The notes beneath the pieces are model-generated. The model saw only the letters and a list, made by a program, of their open reading frames with translations, ran no database searches and was not told the DNA's origin. Position numbers and translations under genes: made by a program. From Schizochytrium sp. TIO01 (taxonomy: Eukaryota; Sar; Bigyra; Thraustochytrida; Thraustochytriidae), in the NCBI GenBank assembly GCA_004764695.1, contig SMSO01000032.1, positions 332,501 through 396,500 of the forward strand: DNA of 64,000 nt. Reading direction: 5' to 3'. Positions 51,658 through 63,268 of this stretch are shown here, piece after piece; the first letter of the stretch is position 1; each line of letters opens with the position of its first letter.

Positions 51658-54600
51658 CTTGTAGAAAGGTTGTAGCAATACCTAGAAGTAGTATTCAGAG
51701 AATCGTTTATAGTACTTCCCCAAATGAGAGATGAATCCCCATTGGGCCAAGCTCTCAGCCAGTGAGTTGCCTCTGAATGATGTGCAAAGCTATGGCTATT
51801 TACTATCCTCTTCCAATCCATCGTGAGTTGCTTCTAGCTAGATATTCGAAAGGACAACTAAATCTGAGCCACTATCTGGCGCATGGAATGAATACTTCAC
51901 AGCCCGAGGGCCACTTGCTTGTTTGCACATGGGTAGACAAGAAGAAGTACTCTCTATCGCCACTTCCTCTGGACAAATCGAGGAGCTTTCAAGGCAGTAG
52001 TACTAGTTTTGCCCTATTTGCATATCGTGCGATAACTCTTCAGCCAGAACCATATTCGGCCAGGCGCGGCGCGTGCACGATAAAGTGGAAGATCATCGTG
52101 TTTTGGATCTTCTCCTTCCTCCTTCAAAGTTTCAACTATTGTATTTAGAAGTACCTATGTCGGCACCTAAGACTCAGATTGGGCTGAGGCTGCTCTTAAG
52201 TTTTGTGGGTAGGTATATAGATAGCTAGGTAGTTGCAATGGCTTTCTAATAAGTTATATTCTTTTCCTTTTCATAGTAGAAAGCGAGTGAGAAAGCAATG
52301 AAGAGTAGCTATCTATGCACAGTACCTACCTGTGTATGTGTCAAAACCTTCCTCACGTTTCCTGTCAGTCTACAGACCATGTCTGCGTTTTCGCGGGAAG
52401 TACAATGGCTTTCAAAGGAGCAAGTCATATTTCTTTTTTCTTACTATTGCAATTATAGTAACTATGTTTTAAAATATTAAATTAAAATGTTTTAAAGAAG
52501 TTTTTACAAAAAGAAATTAGATGTTGCAATGTGAATGTTAATCCACTTCAGAAATATGAAGAAACGTGAATAGCGATCCTTGCACATCGCCGTCTAAGAC
52601 GAATACCAAGCTGCACACCTGCAAATGTGACAATATCGCTTACTCACCCTCCACGTCCACGCCTGCTGCCGAAGCTCCGGAATTGGTGCTCTGTTTGTAC
52701 TACCTAATTTTCTTGGGTATTTATATCTGCCTCTTATAAAGGCACAGGAAATTGTTTAACCGGGGTATTTACACGTAGGCCTGTGAGCGCTGGCTCATCG
52801 TACGTAGAGATTGTTGTGGCTTCAGTCTGCTTCTCTTCAGACTCTGTCTGTCTACTTTTTTATGCTAGTCACCTCTTCTCCACTCACTAGCGTACGAGAG
52901 TACTTCCCGATCCCCCTGCCTTGAGCTCCGTGCCGCACTGCACTTTTTGCAGTTCTAGTACTAGATGGAGTATATCTCGCGATTAATTCTATAAAGCTCA
53001 TCTTTTAATCTATCCCATCTCTTGCAAAACGCGACTCTTGCTCGTCAAAACATGTCCTGATCGATTTATGATGATGTGCAAGCATCGCATGAATGTGTTG
53101 AGCAGTGGCAAGTGCTGCTGCCTCTCTCTTTCTACATCGGCAGCAATGGATTCAATTTTTAATAGACTAATTTAAAATTAAAATTAAAATTAAAGGTAAA
53201 GGTGAATAACTTTGATAATGAGGAATAATAATAGTAACAAGAAGCCTTTTCTTTTTCCTTTTTTAAAATAAAATTAATCAAAGCCGCTTCTGCAGCCCCA
53301 TTTACTACTATCCCATAGAATCTCTTTGCAAAAGGTATAAAAGGAAAAGCAACTAAGATAAGAACTTGGACTTTTACCAAGTTTTCCAATTCTTTCCTCG
53401 TCTCGTGATGTGGGCGAGCTGTAGCAATCAAATAGAGGACGCTAAGAGCATCAGATTAGAATCAGATTTGCTGGAGCAAGGTTCAAAGCAAGGGAAGTAC
53501 CCGGCTCTACTTTTACTTCGGCTCTACTTGTACTTCATATCACAGGCTGAAGGTATGAGTATTGCTAATGGCAGCAGATGTGTTTACAGCTAGTAGTGCC
53601 TTATTGCAGAGCAAAAATACCCACTTTCAACAACTTTCTTTGAGCCATTGACATTACACTTCAGACTTTCTCTAAAATTAATGAATCTTTTAGTATTTTT
53701 AGTGTAGAAATACACCGCTGTGACCAGAAATTAATTGGCTGTCGTGTAGCACCCTTTTACAGCCAAGAAGTTGGCGCGGTGTACTAGTACATTCGGAGCG
53801 AGATGAAGTAATAGATCAACATCCAAGTGATTGAGGTGGAGTTGCTTTCTCAGGACTGTCTCCATAAGAGTGAGTAAAATAGAGCGCAAGCTTAAAGTAG
53901 TGCTTCGCGACGATTCCTCAGTAGTAATAGGCGTCGACAGGGAACCCGTCTTCGAAACTCTACTACATGGTAATTAATACTATCTAGCGTTCGCTTGGAC
54001 GCTCGATCGGAGTCACAGTCGGAAGACCGCGTGCACAACTCAATCCGAGCTTGTACTTCCGCAAAGATGGATCATGACATGATGCGAGTAACCTAACCAA
54101 GGCCCGGTTCCGTGCAGAGTTGCACCTTCTGCTCTAGCTACCTAGGACCAAGAGCTACCATCAGGAGATGATGGAAGGGTAAGTAGAGATTACAGTCTCC
54201 TCAAAATAGCATATTTACCCGCCTATGCTGTGCCTGTGCACCATATTCAAGATGGCCGAAGGTGACTCTTGATGCGAAGCGCATCAGTTTGAAAGTATTT
54301 GAAGCTACATGACATCTCTACGAGTATCTCAACAGCCACGCTCTGACGATTGTCACCCGGCCGAACATCGTGCACGTGCCCATACCTAATCGTATTTGCT
54401 GCTACCTCATACTACCTGCTGAGTTATCTTGAAAATAAAAACATAAAAATCCCATAGGATTGGCAGCTTTAAAAAATAGACTCGAGTGAAATCAGGTTTT
54501 ACTTTGTTGTTTTATGATAGCATTCAGGCCGGAGTTTCGAGGTACTGCATCTTTGTTTAGAAAAACATTAAACCAAAAAATAATACCAGGAGGTAGCAAA

Positions 54601-56863
54601 AACATGAAAGGATGTTTGAATAAAAGAAATAGAAAAAATATCGTAAGACTAAAAAATAGGTACTACAAGCGAGTATTTCAAACAATCCGCACGTACTAGT
54701 ATTTGTCTACAATGCAAGTACCCTGGCCTCAATAGAGTCATCTGAAAAGGGTTGCATCGAATAGCATGGTTGCAATCAGATCAAACGCGCTGCCCTTGCA
54801 AACTCAAGCTGTCCAAGATTTTTTTCAATGTGCACTGAATCAAGGTCTGGAAAAACGTTTTGATCTAAGACCAAGATGCGGCATGGTGACTGAAGCCAAT
54901 AATATTTTTCTTAACTATACCTCTGTATCTGCATCTTTATAGAGTCACCCTTCGAATAGTCTTGAGTGCCCCCAGGTTAAGAAACGTTGTGATGAAGAAA
55001 GATCGTCATGACCACCTTGTTTATTTAGCGCATCTTTGCAGTCTCGCGATGGCCAGACTGCACCTTGTTGAATTGGGTCTAACTAATTTATTCCTTTCTC
55101 CCTGAAATTGAAGGATGATATCGAATTGAAGATGAATGCACACATTTGCTTCAGGTGTTATATTCCTCTTCTCAAGACGACAACTAGCTAAGATTGTTGA
55201 TTATATATAGCAGCAAAGGGACATGTTGCGCTTCTTTCAGTTGTATTCGCACATCTTGCAACCCATTAGAAATGAGAAAATGTTGCGGTAGATGTTGTTC
55301 GCCGTTTACAAATTAACGTATGAATGTGCAAAATTGCATTAACAGATACGTGCACACGGAAACAGGGTAATCTGGCTATTGACAATTATTATGGAGCACC
55401 ACTCAGGTGGTTTGCGCCTTGTGCTACCTCTGCTAGACTAAGAACTGCAAGTTTTGTAACGAAATCTATGTATACGCTTCGCTTTATCAAATTTTCTCTG
55501 CGTGAGGGTTTACTCTCTACAACTTCGTAAAATTGACAACAACTGGGTCAACCCACTCTGAGTTGCGCGCTTTCGAAAGAATGAAGCGTTTACCTCAACA
55601 ACCACGATCTATGAAAGCTATAATTGGAATTAAAAAGCCGGTTTTTTCCCAGGCTTTTACTTTCTCTCAGGCCAGTACCTTCTGTCGCGCCATGCACAAA
55701 CCTGAATGTCCTGGACTACTAGTCGTTGTACCTTTACAAAATTGTGATGTTTTTCTCTTTTTGTAAACTTTAATGGAAAGGAATAACAAATTTGCACAAC
55801 TTTCTGTATAGGTCTGATGCGCAACAAATTTTGTTCATTAAAACAAATCTTAGAGTGTTTCTATCATGATGATCCTGAAATAGTAGAATTGTGGTTATTC
55901 TAAAGCCGTGCTTTCGAAAACAACGCTAAACTTAAACTGCGAGGGTTCTGTCACACCTTAAAGTCAGATCAGCAACGGGTCCGCAGAGCTCGCTTGTACA
56001 TCAGTGACTGCTGTGTTTGCTGTCAGCTATTTTTGATGTAACGGGGTATAAATTGTTTTTTCGAAATAACAAAAGGATATAAAAGGGCGCACGCCAATTT
56101 CTGTTCATAACATATGCTCACACATGAAGGTAACTACTATTCATGTCGTGAAACCAGCTCATCTGAGTAACGAATTGATTCCAAGAAGTTCCTAGGAGCA
56201 GCTTGTTCACTCCTACTCCGAATTAAAATCAGCGTTGTGCAAAGACTTCGATTATCTGGTTTGTATGTGCACAAGGTTTTGCCGATCCTTTACTATTAAT
56301 AGCACATAGCAACTCTTAGATGTTTGGTAAATACCGTATTTATCTCTAATAGAATCATAATGCTTAATTCCCCCTCTTTTCTTCTTCTTTATTTGATAAA
56401 ATAATGACTTGTGTTTTGGATGAAGCTTCTATGCGAGGTATTACAAATAATGGTGCTCACAGCATTCTTTGAGCTTGTATTCTGCGACAAAATCCCTAAA
56501 TAATAATCTTCGTTTACAATCCAGCTTGCGATAGAGAAAAAGATATATGCAAAGCAAAGAGGTGGTGCACTATATATCATGCCTATGGAGGGAAGTGAAG
56601 GCTCAAGGGTTCAAAGACTCATTTCATTGGTCCTCGAAATGCAACGTCCCTGCTTAGGCGAAACCATTTGCTTATCTTCTGTGATTCTATAGACGACAAC
56701 TAGCTCTCGTGTGTGAAGTACCCTAGAGTGTTCGGATTTGCCAGAATATGCACTAGTAGTAGTACACTCAGCGGTCGAGAAGTTGACTTGGCAGCAGCCT
56801 GTGCAGCGGCTTTTCGCATCGCCTCAAGAGTATTAAACCTAACTTTTTGACTCAAAGCAAAAA

Positions 56864-57297
56864 ATGACAACTCAAACTCCAAAGGGTGGTGGCAAAGTAT
56901 ACGGGGTTCTCTGGGGCGAAGCGTAAGTTGATTGGAAACACGATGAAATACCAGTTCACGAGAACCATGATGATCATCATTTAAATGTTGTCTCTTCAGA
57001 AAGATAATCGATTGATCGATTTTCAGAGCGTGCAGACTTCAAAAGAAACTAGTTGGCAGATCTAAATGTAGGCGTGAATTGAGCTGAGGCAAAAGACTTT
57101 TCGCTTGCTGCACGTGCTGTGCAGCAAAACTTGACTTACACGATTACACGTGCTCTTCACAGCCGCCGATAGGTGGAAACTTTCACATCAGTGTCCCAGC
57201 TACCGAACGTGTTTTCTTGAGATCTTGTATCTTGCACATTTCTGTGGAGCAGCCTCGAGATTTAGTCCCTTTCCTGATTTCGCAATTCTTACTTTAA
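56864..57297 (+). CDS. weak candidate three-exon gene with RIIa/DPY-30-like C-terminus, about 90 aa
   Basis: A GC-richer ATG frame (56864-56922, peptide beginning MTTQTPKGGGKVYGVLWGE) ends at a GTAAGT donor. A GATTTTCAG acceptor gives exon 2 at 57027-57067, and a 57-nt intron (57068-57124, GTAGGC...GTGCAG) gives exon 3 at 57125-57297. The joined frame is open to TAA. The C-terminal VEQPRDLVPFLISQFL resembles the second helix of RIIa/DPY-30-type dimerisation-docking domains, which occur in flagellar and PKA-associated proteins. Two introns give much freedom to create such a frame by chance, and the first helix is not convincing. Another acceptor at 56999 gives an early stop. Confidence 0.18.
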
Positions 57298-57859
57298 ACC
57301 AGAAATCAGACTATTCATTGTGTCTTGGATAAATAAACACTAGACAGCCTGCATGCTCGGAGTTGGCCGCAGTCATAAGATTTCGATCTCACAAAATCAA
57401 AACCGGTCTGAAAGCTCTCAAGAACTAGAGTTAAGTACAGTACGTTAGTTAAAGTACTTCACTTTGGCTCAGTCACGGACCTAGTGGATGCTGGTAGGAA
57501 AATACCTAAGCCGAGTCGTATTGGATACTGTTGAGGTATTAGGACTAGCATTAGCAACAAACAATGAAGATTGTCACAAAGGAACTCGAGTACACACCCT
57601 TGGCTGGGAATGCTCCGGTCTGTAAAAATGGACTCCGCTCCCGCGGTTCGCAATGATCCAGCTTGGGTCACGGTGTAGACAAAAGCAAGTTCAACTGATG
57701 TTCAGGTGTATAGTTGGGCTTTGCGAGTAACAGCGCCACTAAAAGGGCTGACGACTAGGCCAGAAAGCAAGGAGGGCTGTCTTGACGGGAAAACAACAAG
57801 GGCCGTGGAACCTGGTGACCTGAGTCGAGACTCGTGTAAGCCCTTACAAGGACAGAAGC

Positions 57860-58906
57860 ATGTGGAATGATGGTACTCTTGCTATCGTGGACTGCACGCG
57901 GAAGCAGCTGCTTCAGCTCGCGCAACAGGAATCTGAAGACTTGCTAGATGGTGCGGCACGTCAGGGTCAGCTTACGCTTGATCGCGAGAACGATGACCAA
58001 GCTATTGAAGCTGATGATGAAAAAAGCCCAACAAAAACAAGACCTAATAGACCTAGTTTTGCAGACTCCGCCAAAACGACAAGCAAAGCACAGCTTATGG
58101 AGCTTTTTACACAAGCAGAGGGTAAGTGTAATTGGATCCCTATTGAGGCCGCCCACAAGACATCAAGCCGCTACATGGAATTTTTCTTGCCAAACAATGT
58201 CCAGGAGTCAAACATTACTCAACTACCTCGCAAGCGTCAACCAAAACACAAGCCAGAAAAGAAACATCCGTGCGCATTATGTGAGGTAGCTTTTCCAGTG
58301 AGCTCATTACCTGCAACTGTATCAAGACAATCAGTGTATCGCTTGCGCAGTAAATGGGCGAAACAATTTGGCAGCACTGGTTGTGAGCATGTCCAGAAAA
58401 AATATCGATTTCGTCTTTATGATGAGCTTCGAGTTTGCTTATTTTGCTCTCAACTTTTTAATGACTTCAGCTTGGCAGACTCAGGCGACTCATGTCTTTC
58501 TACAAAAACGAACAGCAACCCTCAAGATAGACAAAAAAAGTCGCACTCTCCCAAAACATCCAACACCGTAAAAACCGTGACAGAGCCTATTATTGTGACA
58601 GTTGTAGGCAAGGACCGCCTTGAGGAAATATTTTTTGAAAAATTGGCCACGGGGGAAAAGATTCGAAAGTCCAGTTTCAAAATTGTGCGGGCTACAATTC
58701 CAACACCTCTAAAAGACAATTTAAGTCTCTACGGAAATCGACTTTCCACAGGTCAGCCATCTTCTACTGCTTACTCCCAAAACTCGTGGGGTACATTTTC
58801 CTCTGCGCATCAGCCGACGCCACCCTCGGTGCCCAAATCTATCCGCACACCATCTCCATCACATTCTCGTTCAAAGGCCCACCCTTTATTATCACCTCCA
58901 TCGTGA
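57860..58906 (+). CDS. 348-aa protein with C-x2-C pairs, unknown function
   Basis: This is an intact frame from ATG 57860. An acidic, disordered N-terminus (residues about 20-75) is followed by a folded-looking core of about 80-200. The core contains HPCALC near 134-139, GCEH near 174-177 and RVCLFC near 191-196, so two C-x2-C pairs with an intervening Cys/His that could bind one zinc. Aromatic and basic residues around the second pair (YRFRLYDELRVCLFC) suggest a compact zinc module. A second short ordered segment lies near 240-285, then a Ser/Pro-rich tail. I do not recognise a named family; a small zinc-binding adaptor, possibly flagellar or cytoskeletal, is only a guess. It lies tail-to-tail with the CENP-I gene. 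Confidence 0.75.
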   Translation: MWNDGTLAIVDCTRKQLLQLAQQESEDLLDGAARQGQLTLDRENDDQAIEADDEKSPTKTRPNRPSFADSAKTTSKAQLMELFTQAEGKCNWIPIEAAHKTSSRYMEFFLPNNVQESNITQLPRKRQPKHKPEKKHPCALCEVAFPVSSLPATVSRQSVYRLRSKWAKQFGSTGCEHVQKKYRFRLYDELRVCLFCSQLFNDFSLADSGDSCLSTKTNSNPQDRQKKSHSPKTSNTVKTVTEPIIVTVVGKDRLEEIFFEKLATGEKIRKSSFKIVRATIPTPLKDNLSLYGNRLSTGQPSSTAYSQNSWGTFSSAHQPTPPSVPKSIRTPSPSHSRSKAHPLLSPPS

Positions 58907-59356
58907 GAAAGTAAGCTGACTTGTGCTGTAATATTTGATTATTTTCTGTTCTAAAACCATATAATCCAAAAATGTTAATCTTGAGATAGCTTGCTATTTG
59001 TTTCCTTTTCTCTGTAATTCCTCTTCGGTAACGTTTCATTTGCTTTGATCATCTCCGTGAGGTATGTGCTCACTTATACTGAAATATTCTCACAATATAT
59101 GTCAGGAAATCACAACGAGCTTAGTGAATGCTCTATGGTTCATGCAACTAATTAAAATATTCTCGACCAAAACCTGAAGATAGATCTCACCTCTTCAAAA
59201 TTTTGAAAGAGACGTTCCATTTAGAACAAAAAATTCATTATAATATACAAGCAAAAAATTTGCTCAATGTAATTGCAACGATTTAGTATTCTTGTATCAA
59301 ATAATATTACATAAAAAATACTAAGTAGCGACAGTGTCATAGTTACAGGCCCCTGC
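58907..59356. other. AT-rich convergent gap
   Basis: 450 bp between the 3' ends of the C-x2-C protein gene and the CENP-I gene. I see no gene or distinct signal; it presumably holds both 3' untranslated regions. Confidence 0.7.
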
Positions 59357-62300
59357 TTAACTATTCAGGGCTGCAATGTAAGTCGTCATAAAATTGTAAA
59401 GACCGGTGCAATGGTTTTTTTGCAAATGTCGTAAGAAATCAATAGTTTCCAGTTCTTTGACGCTGTCTAATCCAGTTCTTTCTGCAAGATCTGCAGCCAA
59501 ACCTGAGAAAGCAGCCCCAGAAGTCATTCCCAATGCATACCCAACATCCCCACGACTCATCCCTACCCGAGTGAAAGCATTCAGAAGACCTCGTTCTTGC
59601 GCGTTTCGAAACAAGAGCGACGAGACAGCATCAGCTTCGTCCTCGGATTGTTTTGGCAATGGTGTATTAAACCACAAAACCTGGCAGTAGTCCCAGATGT
59701 ATGCATTGAAAAGGTCAATTTTATTAGTTCCATTGTTGAAGCCTTGTTTTGAGGCATGCCTTGCACCCGCAGCCTCATTTCCATACTTTGCTTGAATATC
59801 CTCCCGAAGTCTGCTAAAGCCTTGAAGAAAATCTACAAGAACTTGCCCCATTGCTGAAACGCCGACGCAAGAAGGACTCAACAACATTCGATACACAATG
59901 CCGGGTGAAGGCGGTACAATGAATGGCAAGCCATGATCTGAGTGAAGTCGCGCCATTGTACTGAAAACATCCGCAGCGATGACCTGAATATAAGCATGAT
60001 CATCTTCCAGAACTAATCCCATTACCAAAAGCTGGTCAAGAAATCCAATCAATTCAAATAGCACTTTGAAATAATTCACACCTCCAGGCAATGGAACAAA
60101 GCGGTGTTGTAATTGTTTCGATCCATTCGTAGTACTTGTCGAATCGTCTTGCTCTCTTGCACGATCCATATGTGATTCCCAGTCAATCTCTGCCCAGTTT
60201 CGGATCAACTCGTGCAGGCAATTCAGAATATGAGCCTTTGCTTCAATATCTGCAGTTTGGAATACGCGGTGAAGAGGCATTAAGATATCTCGTCGCAGGT
60301 CCTCATAGCTTCGTGGCTGCAGACGAGCAATCAGCCGCAGCAGTGGTAGTGTATGATGAACCCCATTCCAAGTTTCCAAATAGCGGATGACAAAGTTTTC
60401 AAATTCAGGCAGGGTCTGCTGCATAAAATCTGCAAACTCTGCCATTGCAATCATTAAGGTTTCTTGCGAGCTCAGTAGGGCTGAGCGAGCTCGTTCATCA
60501 TTATCTTTGCTATGTCTGGAAAGAGGTCTGCTTGCAGAACCAATGGCACCGCGCCGCAACGAAAAGAAATCTTCTTCGATAAGATATGGAAGTGTTTGAC
60601 GAAGACGCATCACCTGGTCATCGCGAGGCTCGACGCACAAAAGGTATTGAAACATGGTGTCACGTAAGATAGCAGAACATCGATCAGGGAAAACAAGTTT
60701 TCCTTTAGCGAGGGCATTTGCTAATTCCCGTGTCGATCGTACTTCACCAACATTGACTTCATCATCGCGAGTTCTTGACGACAACGCTTCAGGGAGGCCT
60801 TCAACACCTTTAGCATTCAATTCAGCAGCCGTGGGGCGGCCCCGGCGACGTTGGCCTTTGGACCGATCTGGATGGCGTTCCTTCACCGTAGTCCGGGCCA
60901 GGTCTTCTAACTTTTCATTGTTCTGTCTGTCGTAGCTCGCTTCGCGAACACTCTCGCGCGCTCTTGAACGTTCTCGGCGGCTTACAGCTTCAATTGCAGC
61001 ACCCCAAGCCTCATCTGGAGAGCGGAAAAAGCCAAGGCGAGGCCGCGTGAATTTTGCTGGCGCCACACCTAAAAGGTCCGGTGCATATTGAGCATACAGG
61101 TCATTCAAGAGCAGCAACGGCCCAGCATCTTGACCAGTTTCGATTTGATTGCCAATAAGAGAACCTAAGCGTTCGGCTCGAAAGACCGATACATCCTTTC
61201 GCCGTGTAAGCATATATAACAAACGACACAAAATCGCACGAGTACTTTCATAATCAATGTAATGAAATAGCACACCATAACATTTGTGCAAGGCCTCCGT
61301 ACCGGGCCTCGATAGTTTACGATTCACAAGGACTAGCCATTTTAGGGCCAGAGACTTGCATTTCAAGGACATTGATGGGAAAAGCCCAAGAAGCTCTACA
61401 ATGACAGCCTCGTCTACAGGTTCGCGTGGCAAAAGAGATCGTACAAGAACAGCAACTTCAGACTTTTTACAACGTCTGTGTCCTGCGAGCTTAAGGACGC
61501 GTACAAGGTTTTGATTAGAAAGTCCTTGTCCTTGGCTGATGCCCAGTAAGTCATCAAGAAGATTTTCCACATTGACTTCTTCGAAGGCATGTCCTTGTGC
61601 CTGCCGGCCCTCGAGAGCAGTTTCGAGAGTCCCAAGGACGGTGTTGACGGCTTCTTCTGCCTCGGCCTCCTCCAGAGCTAGCTCCTCTTGGCGGCGTGAC
61701 ATCTGTGGTTGTGCTGCTGTTGCTGACCTCTCCTTGCGGACGGTTTCATCAAAGCGTACTGCACTGCGGGGGGCTGTTTGGCGAGGGGAAGAGAGTAGAC
61801 CACCCTGAGTATTTTCATTTTCGAGGTACCTTGCCTCGCCAGTTTCCTCGTCAAGGAGGCCGAGCGACCAGCGGCTCCTCGTTGATTTCCCTGATGTTTG
61901 TCTTCCGCGTGATTGACGAGGAACGTCAGATCCTGCTGGAGTGTAAGCGTTCTCCTGCTCGTCTAATTTATCATTGTCTCTTCTACTGTTGTCACTTCCC
62001 TCTCCTTCACTGCCGCTGTCACCACTGTTAGCTTGCGGGTTCAAGTTTGTGTCAGCATCCTCCTCGTAGCTCTCTTCTGCATAATTATCTCCTTCATCGC
62101 TGCCATATACTTCTTCATTATCAATATCCGCCTCGGCATCGTTTTCTCCTGCACTGCCTCCGCTACTGCCAGGGCTGAGTTGATTTTGGTCTTGGTCCTC
62201 CTGGTCCTGCTCCTCTTCGTCATCATCATCTTCTTCAAGTCCAGCCTGTAGAGTCCTCCGTCGTCGCCGCTTCGCTCCTCGAGCACCACGAGTAGCAGTT

Positions 62301-62431
62301 CTGGTGCGCTTCGCAGTGCTTTTCCTCTGATTTCTCCTTGGCCTCTCTTCGGACGCTAGGGCGTCCAACTGAGACTCAAATCTCGACACTGTGCGGGGAG
62401 CTTGTGGCGTTTCGCCTTCCTCATTTTCCAT
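59357..62431 (-). CDS. centromere protein I (CENP-I/Mis6/Ctf3 family), 1024 aa
   Basis: CENP-I is an inner-kinetochore subunit of the constitutive centromere-associated network, a HEAT-repeat-like helical protein that works with CENP-H and CENP-K to build kinetochores on CENP-A chromatin. The frame is intact and intronless. I place the start at ATG 62431 (MENEEGE...), because the open frame further upstream begins only with TTG. Residues about 30-75 are strongly basic and about 75-160 strongly acidic and disordered. Residues about 270-1010 are helical and match the CENP-I family, most clearly LLYMLTRRKDVSVFRAERL in the conserved N-terminal part, followed by leucine-rich helices. Vertebrate CENP-I is roughly 750 residues, so the extra length is mainly the charged N-terminus and an Arg-rich insertion near residues 470-540. 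The gene is divergent from the mitochondrial ribosomal gene. Confidence 0.85.
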   Translation of the reverse strand: MENEEGETPQAPRTVSRFESQLDALASEERPRRNQRKSTAKRTRTATRGARGAKRRRRRTLQAGLEEDDDDEEEQDQEDQDQNQLSPGSSGGSAGENDAEADIDNEEVYGSDEGDNYAEESYEEDADTNLNPQANSGDSGSEGEGSDNSRRDNDKLDEQENAYTPAGSDVPRQSRGRQTSGKSTRSRWSLGLLDEETGEARYLENENTQGGLLSSPRQTAPRSAVRFDETVRKERSATAAQPQMSRRQEELALEEAEAEEAVNTVLGTLETALEGRQAQGHAFEEVNVENLLDDLLGISQGQGLSNQNLVRVLKLAGHRRCKKSEVAVLVRSLLPREPVDEAVIVELLGLFPSMSLKCKSLALKWLVLVNRKLSRPGTEALHKCYGVLFHYIDYESTRAILCRLLYMLTRRKDVSVFRAERLGSLIGNQIETGQDAGPLLLLNDLYAQYAPDLLGVAPAKFTRPRLGFFRSPDEAWGAAIEAVSRRERSRARESVREASYDRQNNEKLEDLARTTVKERHPDRSKGQRRRGRPTAAELNAKGVEGLPEALSSRTRDDEVNVGEVRSTRELANALAKGKLVFPDRCSAILRDTMFQYLLCVEPRDDQVMRLRQTLPYLIEEDFFSLRRGAIGSASRPLSRHSKDNDERARSALLSSQETLMIAMAEFADFMQQTLPEFENFVIRYLETWNGVHHTLPLLRLIARLQPRSYEDLRRDILMPLHRVFQTADIEAKAHILNCLHELIRNWAEIDWESHMDRAREQDDSTSTTNGSKQLQHRFVPLPGGVNYFKVLFELIGFLDQLLVMGLVLEDDHAYIQVIAADVFSTMARLHSDHGLPFIVPPSPGIVYRMLLSPSCVGVSAMGQVLVDFLQGFSRLREDIQAKYGNEAAGARHASKQGFNNGTNKIDLFNAYIWDYCQVLWFNTPLPKQSEDEADAVSSLLFRNAQERGLLNAFTRVGMSRGDVGYALGMTSGAAFSGLAADLAERTGLDSVKELETIDFLRHLQKNHCTGLYNFMTTYIAALNS

Positions 62432-63268
62432 TATGGTTTGATTTTGCCACGCCTTATGTATACAACCAATACGCACCAAAAGCAGAGGGCGATATCAATT
62501 CTCCAAAGCCAAATCACGCAGATCTGGCACGCAACCACACGTATGTCTGTCAAACGCAAGCTCCTCTTCTGGTTTCTGTGGTCTTCTCTTTGCAGTTCGT
62601 GCGTGGAATTTCACTTGCCAACTGTCGCTTCAAGTGCCTGCAAAGGAACTCTTCGTAGAAACCTGATTGTTAGCTGCCTGTACGCCACGGCTGCCGACCC
62701 CCCTTGGGGCCTTCTCTCCGTGGCCTCGAAGGCCCTTGCGCTTACGCAACTCGCGCGATTGCTTCCCGATGCGGTTTTGTTTGCTTTTGAATTTTTGCCC
62801 AACACCATTCCGTAGTTAAGATAACTTTTCTCTTCCGTAACTAATAGGTAACCTACTACTACTGGTGTCTACTATTACATCAATATAAATAATAAATATG
62901 ATGTCGCTGTATAGACCTCCGGATAAACCTCTCTCTTTCGGTAATTCTTAATGACCTACTTTTGGAGTTACGGCATAACCATAATTTTTAAAATCCCCTC
63001 CCGGATGAACTTACTCCTCAAATTTACATATAGTGCCTTGTTGACGGCAAAAATTATATTCACCCATTTGCCCGATGTACACGTTAACCTTATGAGAAAT
63101 ATGGGGTATATTGCAACTTTGCTTGGCGCCCAGACGAGCGGTGGCAGACGATAAGCAGAGCAGCTGCAGTGCTTTAGCAGCAGCGACAGGCATCGCCAGC
63201 GGCATCGCCCTCGCCCTCCGTGGGACCTCCTTTCGTCGGCGCGCTTGTATTTTCGTCTGGCCTGCATC
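62432..63268. promoter_or_regulatory. divergent intergenic region between CENP-I and mS45-like genes
   Basis: About 840 bp must carry both promoters. The right third is GC- and CpG-rich. On the minus strand at about 62640-62810 lies a short basic coding-like stretch (for example RIGKQSRELRKRKGL) that lacks an ATG in its own frame; an overlapping frame from ATG 62808 gives 65 codons. A GTAAGC donor and a TTCCTTTGCAG acceptor within it could define a 5'-UTR intron of the CENP-I transcript. I could not identify a TATA box or other defined element. Confidence 0.45.

Larger units (their letters stand above)
51024..57859. other. gene-poor intergenic region
   Basis: Nearly 7 kb without a supported gene. 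I noted an A/T homopolymer pair at about 51.6 kb, a short AAAATT repeat at 53172-53194, and scattered frames below 125 codons with no recognisable content. One weak candidate spliced gene lies at 56864-57297 and is listed separately. The left end should contain the promoter of the membrane-protein gene and the right end that of the gene at 57860. No specific elements were identified. Confidence 0.6.
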
